A stretch of DNA of 40,187 nt, from NCBI GenBank assembly GCA_003508005.1, contig DNUE01000001.1, positions 1 to 40,187 of the forward strand, given 5' to 3'. The position numbers and the translations under genes were made by a program. The DNA comes from Desulfobulbaceae bacterium. GTDB lineage: Bacteria; Desulfobacterota; Desulfobulbia; Desulfobulbales; Desulfobulbaceae. Below, piece after piece: positions 1-9,700 of this stretch. Position 1 is the first letter of the stretch. Every line of letters starts with the position of its first letter. The notes under the pieces were generated by a model that was not told the origin of the DNA, did not search any database, and was given only the letters and a program-made list of their open reading frames with translations.

Positions 1-36
1 TGTCATCCCGAGGAGCGTCGGCGACGAGGGATCTGC
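1..36. repeat. Possible dispersed intergenic repeat copy
   Basis: The first 36 bases contain an imperfect palindrome: ATCCC near the start pairs with GGGAT near the end, and CGTCG/CGACG lies in the middle. From memory, similar sequences occur as short intergenic repeats in several bacterial genomes. Only one copy lies in this window, so repetition cannot be shown here. The window begins within or next to it, so its left boundary is unknown. Confidence 0.3.
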
Positions 37-180
37 CGCTGAGAACACAGGCGGGAGAAGGGCTTAAACCGGAAAAAACCCTCGCGGGGATCATCGCAAA
101 ACTTTGACGGGGCCCCACCGCCGAGATTGACACCCGGGGCCGAATCGGTGTAGTCCGGCGATGCATTGAGGAGGAACATC

Positions 181-1602
181 ATGCCATACGAAGCCGTGAT
201 CGGGCTCGAAGTCCACGCCCAACTCAAGACGGAAACCAAGATCTTCTGCGGCTGCTCGGCGGCCTTCGGCGCCCCGCCCAACACCCACGTGTGCCCGGTG
301 TGCCTCGGCATGCCCGGCAGCCTGCCGGTGCTCAACCGCAAGGTGGTGGATTTCGCCCTGCGCATGGCCCTGGCCACCGGCTGCCGCATCGCCCGCACCA
401 GCCGCTTCGCCCGCAAGAACTACTTCTACCCGGACCTGCCCAAGGGTTACCAGATCAGTCAGTACGAGCTGCCCATCGCCGAGCACGGGGCCGTGGAGAT
501 CACGGTGGACGGCCAGGACCGGCGCATCGGCATCACCCGCATCCACATGGAGGAAGACGCCGGCAAGCTCAGCCACGATCCCGACCGCCCCGTAAGCCGG
601 GTGGACCTCAACCGGGCCGGGGTGCCGCTGATCGAGATCGTCAGCGAGCCGGATCTGCGCACTCCCGAGGAGGCCGGCGCCTACCTGCGAAAGCTCCGTG
701 CCATCCTGCGCTACCTGGATATCTCCGACGGCAACATGGAGGAAGGCAGCTTCCGCTGCGACGCCAACATCTCGCTCAGGCCCAAGGGGGCGCAGGAGTT
801 CGGCACCCGCACCGAGCTGAAGAACATGAACTCGTTTCGCAACGTGCAACTGGCCCTTGAGTACGAGGAACGCCGGCAGCGGGATATCCTGCTGGACGGC
901 GGCGCGGTGGTTCAGGAGACCCTGCTCTGGAACCCTGACCGCTCCTGCACCGAATCCATGCGCGGCAAGGAGGAGGCGCACGACTACCGCTATTTCCCCG
1001 AGCCGGACCTGGTGCCGGTGCTGATCGACGAGGCCTGGATCGAGCGGCTGCGCGCCGCCCTTCCCGAACTGCCCGATGCACGCTGCGCGCGATTCAGTTC
1101 GCAGTACGGACTTGCCGAGCAGGAGGCCGGGTTGCTGACCTCCGCCCGGGAGCTGGCCGATTATTTTGAAGCGGCCTGCGCCCTGTACGCCAATCCGAAG
1201 AAGCTCAGCAACTGGATCGGCACCGAGCTCCTGCGGGAATTGGGGGCCGAGGAGATCGGCCGCTGCAGGGTGGCGCCGCCGCAGCTCGCACGGCTGCTGA
1301 ACATGATCGAGGAGGGGACTATTTCCGGCAAGATCGCGAAGACGGTCTTTGCCGAGATGATGGCCTCAGGCGCCAATCCCGACGACATCGTCAGGGAAAA
1401 GAACCTGGTGCAGATGAGCGATGAGGGGGAACTGGCGGCCATCGTCCGGGAGATCCTGGCGGCCAACCCCGAGCAGGTGCAGCAGTACCGGGAAGGCAAG
1501 GGCAAGGTCATGGGTTTTTTTGTCGGCCAGCTCATGAAAAAGACCAAGGGCCAGGCCAACCCGCAGCTGGCCAACGCCCTGTTCCAGCGGGAACTGGGCT
1601 GA
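181..1602 (+). CDS. gatB: Aspartyl/glutamyl-tRNA amidotransferase subunit B (GatB)
   Basis: GatB is the kinase/transamidase subunit of the cytoplasmic GatCAB complex, which converts Glu-tRNA(Gln) and/or Asp-tRNA(Asn) to the amidated forms using ammonia delivered from GatA. The 473-residue product has the usual family length. It opens with the conserved VIGLEVHAQL block, followed by the cysteine-containing segment around residues 22-42 (C, C, then CPVCLGMPG) that forms the zinc site in the family. DYRYFPEPDL near residue 270 is also characteristic, and the C-terminal third matches the helical/YqeY-like tail. The ATG at 181 is chosen because GAGGAGG lies at 168-174 at ideal spacing; an in-frame TTG at 166 would fall inside that site. 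gatA and gatC are not visible here. radC follows after 10 bases, so co-transcription is likely. Confidence 0.97.
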   Translation: MPYEAVIGLEVHAQLKTETKIFCGCSAAFGAPPNTHVCPVCLGMPGSLPVLNRKVVDFALRMALATGCRIARTSRFARKNYFYPDLPKGYQISQYELPIAEHGAVEITVDGQDRRIGITRIHMEEDAGKLSHDPDRPVSRVDLNRAGVPLIEIVSEPDLRTPEEAGAYLRKLRAILRYLDISDGNMEEGSFRCDANISLRPKGAQEFGTRTELKNMNSFRNVQLALEYEERRQRDILLDGGAVVQETLLWNPDRSCTESMRGKEEAHDYRYFPEPDLVPVLIDEAWIERLRAALPELPDARCARFSSQYGLAEQEAGLLTSARELADYFEAACALYANPKKLSNWIGTELLRELGAEEIGRCRVAPPQLARLLNMIEEGTISGKIAKTVFAEMMASGANPDDIVREKNLVQMSDEGELAAIVREILAANPEQVQQYREGKGKVMGFFVGQLMKKTKGQANPQLANALFQRELG

Positions 1603-1612
1603 CAGGCCCAGG

Positions 1613-2365
1613 TTGGCCGGCTGGAACGTGGACAGGAGCGACTGGCAGGATAAGGGGGCCGGCCACCGGCAGCGCCTCCGCGACAAGTTTCTGGAGTACG
1701 GCATTGACACCTTCACCGATGCCGAGGTCATCGAGCTGCTGCTGACCTTCGGCACCCCGCGCCGCGACTGCAAGGAAGCGGCCCGCGCCGCCCTGTGCGA
1801 GCTGGGCTCCCTGCCCGCGGTCCTGGATGCGCCTGCTGCCAGGCTGGCAACGATCAAGGGTATCGGCCCCAAGAATGTCTTTGCCCTGCACTTCATCCAG
1901 GGCACGGCCCGCCGCTACCTGAAGCAGAAGCTGGTAGGCAAACAGTACATCTCCTCGTCAAAGGAGGTGGCCGACTATCTGATCCACCTGTTGCGCAACC
2001 TTAAGCGCGAGGCATTCGTGGTAGTCTACCTGGACGCCGCCCATGCCATCATCGATTCCGAAGTGCTGAACGAGGGGACAGTCACGGTCAACACCGTCTA
2101 CCCCCGCGAGGTGGTTTTGGCGGCGCTCAAGCGCAATGCCGCCGCCCTGGTCATCGCCCATAACCATCCCTCAGGCAGTCTCAGCCCCTCGGAACAGGAC
2201 AGGCAGCTGACACGCACCCTGCATCTGGTCTGTTCCTTTCTGCACATCAATCTCCTGGATCATCTGATCATCGGCGCAGGCGAGCAGGTCTACAGTTTCG
2301 CCGATCACGGGGTGATGGCCAGGCTCAGGGAGGAGTGCCGCACCCTGCATGACACCCTGCGCTGA
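1613..2365 (+). CDS. radC: RadC family JAB/MPN-type protein
   Basis: This is a RadC (UPF0758) family protein of 250 residues. The N-terminal half has a helix-hairpin-helix-like segment (TIKGIGPKN near residues 82-90). The C-terminal half is a JAB1/MPN metalloprotease-like domain with the HNHPSG motif and a downstream Asp (SEQD) supplying the predicted zinc ligands. The cellular role of RadC is unsettled; the historical link to DNA repair has not held up in E. coli. The start is uncertain: a TTG at 1613 gives the longest form and a GTG at 1628 is an alternative, and neither has a strong Shine-Dalgarno sequence. The 3' end overlaps the start of hemW by 17 bases, which suggests translational coupling. 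Confidence 0.93.
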   Translation: MAGWNVDRSDWQDKGAGHRQRLRDKFLEYGIDTFTDAEVIELLLTFGTPRRDCKEAARAALCELGSLPAVLDAPAARLATIKGIGPKNVFALHFIQGTARRYLKQKLVGKQYISSSKEVADYLIHLLRNLKREAFVVVYLDAAHAIIDSEVLNEGTVTVNTVYPREVVLAALKRNAAALVIAHNHPSGSLSPSEQDRQLTRTLHLVCSFLHINLLDHLIIGAGEQVYSFADHGVMARLREECRTLHDTLR

Positions 2366-3499
2366 ACTCTGGACGCCTGGGGAGTTGGGGCTCTATCTGC
2401 ATGTCCCCTTCTGCCTCCGCAAATGCCCCTACTGCAGTTTTTTTTCGGTGCCGGCGAACCGGGCTGCGGTTCGCCGCTATGGCCAGGCCCTGCGGCAGCA
2501 GATTGCCGGGACGACAGCTACCCGACCGGTCAGCACGGTTTTTTCGGCGGCGGCACTCCGTCGATCATGTCTGCTGAGGAGCTGGCCGCTCTGCTGGCCG
2601 CCTGCCGAGCCCGGTTTCCCTGGGCCGAGGAGGCCGAGGTCTCCATCGAGGTGAACCCGGCGACCGTCGGAGAGATCGGGTTGCGCCGGATGCGGCGGGC
2701 CGGCTTCAACCGGCTGTCTGTCGGGGCGCAATCCCTGGACGATGCCGATCTGCAGGCTTTGAGCCGGCCTCACTCCTCGGCCGAGGTGCGGGCAGTGGTC
2801 GAAGCCTGCCGCCGGGCAGGGTTTGCTAATCTCAACCTGGACCTGATGTTCGGCCTCCCCGGCCAGAATGCGGCTGCCTGGCGGCGGACCCTGCAGGCGG
2901 CATTGGAACTGGAACCGGAACATCTGGCCATCTACGAGTTGACCATTGAGGAAGGAACGCCCTTCGCCTCGCTTCGTGCGCAGGGGCTGTTGGCGCTGCC
3001 CGGCGAGGACGAGGTGCTGGCGATGATGGACATCAGCACGGAAGAGACAGCACTGGCCGGGTTGCAACGCTATGAGATTTCCAACTATGCCCGGCCGGGC
3101 CGGAAGTGCCGGCACAACCTCAACTACTGGCACAACGGCTCGTACCTCGGCCTCGGCGCCGGGGCGGTGTCCTGTCTTGCCGGCCGGCGATATGGCGCAG
3201 TAGAGGATGTTGCCCGGTATTGCAGCCTGATCGAGACCGGCCGGGAGCCCTGGTCCGAGGTGGAGGAACTGGATGCGGAGGCCCGTTTCCGCGAGACGGT
3301 GATCATGGGCCTGCGCCTGACCGCCGGGATATCGCTGGCCGCTTTGGAGCGGCGTTTCGGCCTGAACGTCCTTGACTACTACGGCCTCACCCTGCGCCGC
3401 CTGGCGGAACAGGACCTGGTGGCCATCGCCGGCAACAATCTTCGCCTCACCGCCAAGGGGCTGGCCTTGGCCAACCAGGTGATGGCCATTCTGGTGTGA
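2349..3499 (+). pseudogene. hemW: HemW-type radical SAM protein, frameshifted in a T run
   Basis: The sequence encodes a HemW/HemN-like radical SAM protein of about 383 residues, but in two frames. The first frame carries LYLHVPF and the cluster motif C22-x3-C26-x2-C29, continuing to RPVSTVF. The second carries FFGGGTPS, the SAM-binding and dimer regions, and CRHNLNYW with YLGLGAGA near residue 250. The break is at the six T residues at 2539-2544: adding one T gives an uninterrupted VFFGGGTPS, exactly the family sequence. Both halves are otherwise intact, so this is either a sequencing error in a homopolymer or a recent inactivating indel. HemW proteins bind heme and are thought to act in heme trafficking, unlike true coproporphyrinogen oxidase HemN. 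The start overlaps the end of radC. Confidence 0.9.
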
Positions 3500-3612
3500 A
3501 ATGCAAGGACTTCCGCTCATTTTGTCCTGCATGGTTTCCTGTCCGACACTTAACCCACAGAATTGCATGCCGACCCGCGGATGAGTACCTGTATCTCACT
3601 CCACTTAAGGGA

Positions 3613-6261
3613 CTAACGAGAGCCGTTGGGCAAGAACAGGATCCAGGGAAATTTTTTGGCAAAGACGACGGTGACCGTGCAGTCTTCACTCAACGAAGAG
3701 ATGGTATATAGATCGCCGGTCAGCAAACCGCTGCACCCCTCGGCACTGCTGATGCTGAAACCTCTCCCTGGCACCAGGCCGAGTTCCGCTGAGGTCCCGG
3801 GAGGATACTCGCCGGTCCATTGGACGCTGCCGCTGCCGGTAATTGCCGCATCGACTGTGAAGCGCGGCAAGGCAAGGAGGTAGGGGTAACCGCCGTGGAA
3901 GCTTTCGCCGATGCCCCAGGCAGGAGTGCCCCCGAACCAGCCGACATAGGTTGCTGCTGCATCGTAGGCCATGCCCTGACGCATCTGGGCGGTGGTGCGC
4001 GGCTCACCCTTGCCGGTGTCTGACTGGCCGCTGGTTTCGCTGTTGTAGTAGGAGGCGTCAACCCCGCCACCATAGTTGATGCCGATCAGCCCGCCGACAT
4101 TGCTTGTTGTGCCGGTCACATGACCTGTGGCATAGCTTTTGGAGACATCGCTGCCCGCGGTTTGTCGTCCGAGCAGCCCGCCGACCTGGTCGGCCCCGTT
4201 CACATCGCCGGTAGCAAAGGAATCAGTGATGGTTGCCCCACTTTCCGCCGTGCCGGCAAGACCGCCTAAGTTGTACGAGGTAACGCCGGGGGTGGCCGAT
4301 ACGTTCCCTGTCGCGTAGCAGCGGGTGATCGAGCCGCTGCCATAATACCCTGCCAGTCCGCCCACCGAGTCTTTCCCGGAGACATTGCCGATAGCATAGG
4401 AGTCCTCTAAGCTGGAACCCCAGAAGGTCCCTGCCACCCCGCCGACGGCGTAATTGGTCGGGCTGCTCACCGAACCCGTGGCATGGCAATATGTAATGGA
4501 AGAGCCATTCTGGACATTGCCCACCAGGCCGCCGACGTGGGATGTCCCGGCGGAAACTTCAACGGCGGCGCTGGACTGGTCAATAGCCGTTTCTCTGATA
4601 TACCCGACCAGGCCGCCGACTTCGGTATACATACCCTGCACCGTGCCCGATACATCAACCCCGGAGATGGTGCCTGATTCCAACCAGCCCACCAGTCCTC
4701 CCACCTGGGATTTGCCGGTGATGTTCACCTGGAGGGTCAGGTCGGCAAAATCCGCCCCGTTGCCATAACCGAAAAGACTCGTGTTGTCCTGCGTTGGCCG
4801 GTTGATGAAAAGGCCGCCGATGATGTGGCTATTGCCGTCAAAACCACCTGTAAAGGGAGTGCTATAAGTCCCGATCGGCTGCCAGCCCTCGCCATCGTTG
4901 TAGGGCGCGACATCGAGATTGAGGTCCGCGGTCAGGATGAAGTGGGACGCAAGGTAATCACGCACGGCATCCAGCTGTGCCACCGTTTCGATCTGATAGG
5001 GGTCCGCGGCCGAGCCGTCGCCGCCGGCAAAAGGATGGGGCAGGATGCCGCCGCGCACCGGCCAGACATAATAGGTAAAGTCGCTTTTCGTCCTGGTCTG
5101 GGTATAGCCGTCCCACAGGGAGACGATCCAGGCCGTGGCTAAATTTCGCACTCCGGTGGTTGAAGTCCAATAATAGTTGGCGACCACGTTGGAAAAGGGA
5201 TGCGAGGTCGGCAGAGCGGGGTTGTACCGGCCGAAGTCGATGAGGCTCAGCAGTTCCTTGTAATTAGGCAGGCGCCAGTCGGTCTGATGAGCGCCGCCGC
5301 TGGAAATGTCGCCGCAGTCGTTGCCGTTCATCGTGCCGCCCGCATTCAGCTCCGCGACATCGGCAAGCGCGGCCGGCCATTCCCTGGTCCCGTCTGCGCA
5401 GTTGGCGTTTTGCAGCCAGGTCAGGCCGGTGAGATTGTCGGTGACGGTCCAGTCCCCGTTGTCGGTGAAGCGTGGCTCAGGCCAGGCCGCCCCGGCAAGG
5501 CTATCCGCGTCCTGGCCGGTTCCGGCACAGGCCACCAGCGACCCGCTGGTGTTGTAACAGGCGGTCTGCCCAGTCCGCCAGACCGCGGCTGGACCGGTCG
5601 AGGTCTCCCGCACCGCCAGGACGAGGTAGTTGGATGACTTGGAACCATGGATCAGGTCACCCCCGTCGTCCATGTCGACAGTCCATGCGTCCGCCTGATG
5701 GCCAGCCTGGATCGCGGTCGATGAGGAGAAGTAGTAGCCATACCCGATATTGGAAAAACCCTGGGTGGCAAGCCATGCCGCGGGTGAGGCGCAGGGAACG
5801 CCGCTGCAGGAAGCATTGCCGTGGTCAACATTCACCAGGCTTTCCAGCTCAAGGATATTCGGCAACCGCCAGTCTCCGGCTACGGAGTCGTCCGCGAGCC
5901 CGCAGGCGCCATCGGCAAGAGTGTTGGCCCAGGTGAAGGCGTCGTTCCAGTAGGTGTCCCCATTACAGTTGGCGTTTTGCAGCCAGACCAGGCCGGTGAG
6001 ATTATCCGTCAGGGTGCCGTCGTTGTTATCCGTAAACCGCGGCTGCGGCCACGCCACGCCGGCGCGGATATCACCGTCCTGGCCGGTGCCGGGGCAGTCG
6101 ATCTCCGTCCCAGCCGCATCGTAGCAGGTAATCTGACCGGTTTGCGGCAGGTCGACCGTGGCTGCATGGGCGGTATGCAGCGGAACCGGAACAAAAGAGA
6201 GGGCGCAATACATCGCCAACGGCGAGAGAGACGTGAGGAGCAATCGGATCTGTTTTTTCAT
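3613..6261 (-). CDS. Exported protein with two DUF1566 domains and GLUG repeats
   Basis: The 882-residue product begins with a Sec signal peptide (basic MKKQIR, hydrophobic stretch, likely cleavage near residue 33 after HTAHA). Two tandem DUF1566 (Lcl C-terminal-like) domains follow at about residues 36-215 and 225-405. Each has a TGQ..CY opening, RFTDN, DNLTGL.WLQNANC and DWRLPN. From about 410 to 780 there is a repeat region rich in GLUG motifs (VGGLVG, VGGLAG and similar, spaced 25-40 residues), expected to fold as a beta-solenoid. The last 80 residues resemble a small beta-sandwich repeat domain (TVDAAITGSGSV, then CTVTVVF). These architectures usually mark cell-surface or secreted adhesin-like proteins; no function can be assigned. 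The start at 6261 is supported by an AGGTGGG site just upstream. It is convergent with hemW. Confidence 0.9.
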   Translation of the reverse strand: MKKQIRLLLTSLSPLAMYCALSFVPVPLHTAHAATVDLPQTGQITCYDAAGTEIDCPGTGQDGDIRAGVAWPQPRFTDNNDGTLTDNLTGLVWLQNANCNGDTYWNDAFTWANTLADGACGLADDSVAGDWRLPNILELESLVNVDHGNASCSGVPCASPAAWLATQGFSNIGYGYYFSSSTAIQAGHQADAWTVDMDDGGDLIHGSKSSNYLVLAVRETSTGPAAVWRTGQTACYNTSGSLVACAGTGQDADSLAGAAWPEPRFTDNGDWTVTDNLTGLTWLQNANCADGTREWPAALADVAELNAGGTMNGNDCGDISSGGAHQTDWRLPNYKELLSLIDFGRYNPALPTSHPFSNVVANYYWTSTTGVRNLATAWIVSLWDGYTQTRTKSDFTYYVWPVRGGILPHPFAGGDGSAADPYQIETVAQLDAVRDYLASHFILTADLNLDVAPYNDGEGWQPIGTYSTPFTGGFDGNSHIIGGLFINRPTQDNTSLFGYGNGADFADLTLQVNITGKSQVGGLVGWLESGTISGVDVSGTVQGMYTEVGGLVGYIRETAIDQSSAAVEVSAGTSHVGGLVGNVQNGSSITYCHATGSVSSPTNYAVGGVAGTFWGSSLEDSYAIGNVSGKDSVGGLAGYYGSGSITRCYATGNVSATPGVTSYNLGGLAGTAESGATITDSFATGDVNGADQVGGLLGRQTAGSDVSKSYATGHVTGTTSNVGGLIGINYGGGVDASYYNSETSGQSDTGKGEPRTTAQMRQGMAYDAAATYVGWFGGTPAWGIGESFHGGYPYLLALPRFTVDAAITGSGSVQWTGEYPPGTSAELGLVPGRGFSISSAEGCSGLLTGDLYTISSLSEDCTVTVVFAKKFPWILFLPNGSR

Positions 6262-6743
6262 TTTCCCACCTTTCTGACAGTCAATGTTGATGCAGCCGCG
6301 ACCGGATTGCGCAAGGCTCCTCCCGGCGTAGGACAAAACGCGGCCAAACAGGGGTTTGCTGGTGACAACGACGAAATTAGAGGCGCGGCGGGCCGTGGAA
6401 GACGACTCTCCACTTTGTCCACAGGATACCTTTTTTTCTGTGGTATTGGCAAGGATTCTTAGCTGTTCGTGCCGGATCGACAGGATGAGGTACAGAAAAA
6501 AAACGCATCAGGGATTTATTGCTGTACTCTTCCACGCATGTCAGAATCGCACAAATATCGATTCTGACGCCGGCTCCTTCCGCAACCGAATGAAATCACA
6601 ATGGCGGATGCGCAGTGGTTGTCCTTTTTACGAACGCATCAACTTTCTGCAGAAAAAAAAACGGATTAGTGCTACATTTTTGTTCAGATTGAACTCTGTC
6701 TGCGCAGGCAGCCTGCAATTTTTCAAGGAAAAAGGTCAGGATC
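6262..6743. other. Divergent intergenic region between the GLUG gene and purL
   Basis: No convincing gene is seen in these 480 bases; the open frames here lack family resemblance and suitable start signals. The region is richer in A and T than its neighbours, with an A9 run at 6652-6660. It must hold the promoters of both flanking genes, but no good -35/-10 pair was found. A terminator-like hairpin at its right end is listed separately. Confidence 0.6.
6704..6723 (+). terminator. Terminator-like hairpin in the purL leader
   Basis: GCAGG (6704-6708) pairs with CCTGC (6712-6716) across a 3-base loop and is followed by AATTTTT. It ends only 20 bases before the purL ATG. An overlapping alternative hairpin, CTGTCT (6696-6701) with AGGCAG (6706-6711), cannot form at the same time. 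This could be a weak terminator or an attenuator; the stems are short, so chance is possible. Confidence 0.3.
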
Positions 6744-9700
6744 ATGACAACACAGGTCATTCAGCTGTACCGGCGGGTGGACTCCGCTATGGAGTACTGC
6801 TTCAACATCGAATCGAGCACCCCTCTGGGTGATGGCGAGCTGCAGCATTTGCGGCTGGTCCTGGCGGACGGCTTCCTGGCGGAAACGGTCACCTCCGCGC
6901 CCGGCCTTGCCGGCGAGCGGGTGGTGGAGGTCGGCCCCCGCCTGAACTTCGCCACCGCCTGGTCGTCCAACCTGGTCTCCATCTGCCGGGCCATCGGCCT
7001 TGCGAAGGTGATCCGGGTAGAGCGCTCCCGCCGTTACCTGGTCCCCGCGGAAACCGACCTGCAGGCCTTTATCGCCTCCCGCCACGACCGGATGACCGAG
7101 TGCCCCTATCCGGCGCCGCTGACCACCTTTGCCACCGGCATCGTCCCGGCCCCTGTCTATGAGGTCGATCTCCTGGGCGGCGGGCCCGACGCCCTGCTGG
7201 CCATTCCCGGCATTTCCATGGATGAATGGGACCGCAATTTCTACTATGACTATTTCGTCAGGAAACATGGCCGCAACCCCACCATCGTCGAGATCATGGA
7301 CCTCAACAACGCCAACAGCGAGCATTCCCGCCACGGTTTTTTCCGGGGGCGGCAGGTGATCGACGGGGTTGAGGAGGAAAAGACCCTGTTCCAGCTGGTG
7401 ACCGATACCCTGGCCGCTAACCCCAAGGGCAGCGTCATCGCCTTCAAAGACAATTCCAGCGCCGTCGCCGGACACGAGATCCGCACCGTCCTCCCGGAGG
7501 AGCCGGGGAGTCCCTCGCGCTTTGTCCCGGCCACCCTGCACTATCACATCATCTTTACCGCCGAGACCCACAACTTCCCGACCGGCGTGGCCCCTTTTCC
7601 GGGCGCCGAGACCGGCACCGGCGGCCGCATTCGCGATGTGCAGGGCACGGGTAAGGGCGGCCTGGTGATCGCCGGCACCGCCGGCTACTGCGTGGGCAGC
7701 CTTCATATTCCCGGTTATGACCTGCCCTGGGAAAACCGCTACCCCGAACCGGACACCCTGGCCTCGCCGCTGCAGATCGAGATCGATGCCAGCAACGGCG
7801 CATCCGACTACGGCAACAAGTTCGGCGAGCCGCTGATCCAGGGTTTTACCCGCTCTTTTGATCTGCGGCTGGCAAGCGGGGAGCGCTGGGGCTTTCTCAA
7901 GCCGATCATGTTCACCGGCGGCATCGGCCAGATCGACGCCCGCCACACGGTCAAGGGCCAGGCCCTCAGGGGGATGAAGATCGTCCAGGTCGGCGGGCCG
8001 GCCTACCGCGTCGGCTTCGGCGGCGGGGCGGCCTCCTCCATGCTCCAGGGCGAGAACGTCTCCGAGCTGGATTTCGACGCGGTGCAGCGCGGCGACGCCG
8101 AGATGGAGCAGAAGATGAACCGGGTCATCCGCGCCTGCAACGAGATGGGCGACCGGACCCTCATCGAGGTGATCCACGATCAGGGCGCCGGCGGGCCGGG
8201 CAACGTGCTCAAGGAACTGGTGGAGCACGCCGGCGGCCGCATCGAGATTCGCAATATCCGGGTGGGCGACCCTACCATGTCGGTCTTGGAGATCTACGTG
8301 GCCGAGTACCAGGAGCGCAACGGCTTCCTCATCCGGCCGGAGAACCTGGCGAAATTCCAGGCGATCTGCGACCGGGAAAAGGTGGCCTGCGAGGTCCTGG
8401 GCGAGGTGACCGGCGACCTGCGCTTCGTGGTCCATGACGCGCAGGACGATTCCACCCCGGTGGACCTGGAACTGTCCGAGGTCCTGGGGAATATCCCGAA
8501 AAAGACCTTCACCGATTCCTCAGTTGATCCTGAACTGCCACCGCTGACCCTGCCGGAAAACCTGAGTGTCCGCGACGCCCTGCACGATGTGCTGCGGCTG
8601 GTTTCCGTCGGCTCCAAGCGGTTTCTGACCAGCAAGGTGGACCGGGCGGTGACCGGCCTCATCGCCCGGCAGCAGTGCTGCGGCCCGCTGCAGCTGACCG
8701 TCGGCAACGTGGCGGTAATCGCCCAGAGCCATTTCAGCCGGAGCGGCGGCGCCACCGCTATCGGCGAGCAGCCGATCAAGATGCTGGTCAGTCCGGAAGC
8801 AGGAGCCAGGATGGCGGTGGGCGAGTCGCTGACCAACCTGGTCTGGGCTCGGATAGATGATCTGGACCAGGTAAAGTGCTCGGCCAACTGGATGTGGGCG
8901 CCCAAACTCACCGGCGAGGGTGCGGCTATGTACCGTGCGGCCCGGGCCATGCGCGACGTGATGATCGCCCTCGGCATGGCGGTGGATGGCGGCAAAGACA
9001 GCCTGTCCATGGCCACCCGGGTGGGCGGCGAGACAGTGAAATCACCCCGGCAACTGGTGATCTCCGCCTATGCAGCGATGGGCGACATCACCAGGGTGGC
9101 GACCCCGGACCTCAAGCATCCCGGCGAGAGCAACCTGATCTTCATCGATCTTGCCTACGGCCGCAGCCGCCTGGGCGGTTCGGCCCTGGCCCAGACCCTC
9201 GGTCAGCTGGGCAGCGAGGTGCCGGACCTCGATGATCCGCTCCTGCTGCGCAAGGCGTTTCTCGCTGTGCAGGACCTGCTCGGCCGCGGCCTGATCACCG
9301 CTGGCCACGACCGCAGCGACGGCGGCCTGGTCACCGCCCTTCTGGAGATGGCGTTCAGCGGCAACTGCGGCCTGGACATCTATCTGGAGGGCGAGGGTTC
9401 GGCTCTGGACGCCCTGTTCGCCGAAGAACTCGGTCTGGTGCTGGAATGCCGGGAGCACCAGACCCAGCAGGTGCTGGCCCTCCTGCGGGAGGCAGGCATT
9501 CCCTACCAGAACCTGGGCCTGACCACGCCGGGGCCGCGGATCACCATCCGCTACAACGAGGAGCCGGTTCTGGACGAGGACATGCGCTTGCTTCGCCAGT
9601 GGTGGGAGGAGACCAGCTACCGCCTGGAGCGGCTGCAGATGAATCCGGCCTGCGCCGACGAGGAGAAGAGTGCTATCTATGACCGCCGGGGTCCGAAATA

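Noticed and set aside
121..155. TTGACA at 127-132 as a gatB promoter
   Set aside because: No acceptable -10 element lies 16-18 bases downstream.
91..981. Long - strand frame of 296 codons opposite gatB
   Set aside because: It lies antisense to a certain gene, has low-complexity composition and no family resemblance; a by-product of high GC.
6723..8435. 570-codon - strand frame opposite purL
   Set aside because: Antisense to conserved PurL motifs; composition is biased and no start signal is seen. The 502-codon frame at 9042-10550 was rejected likewise.
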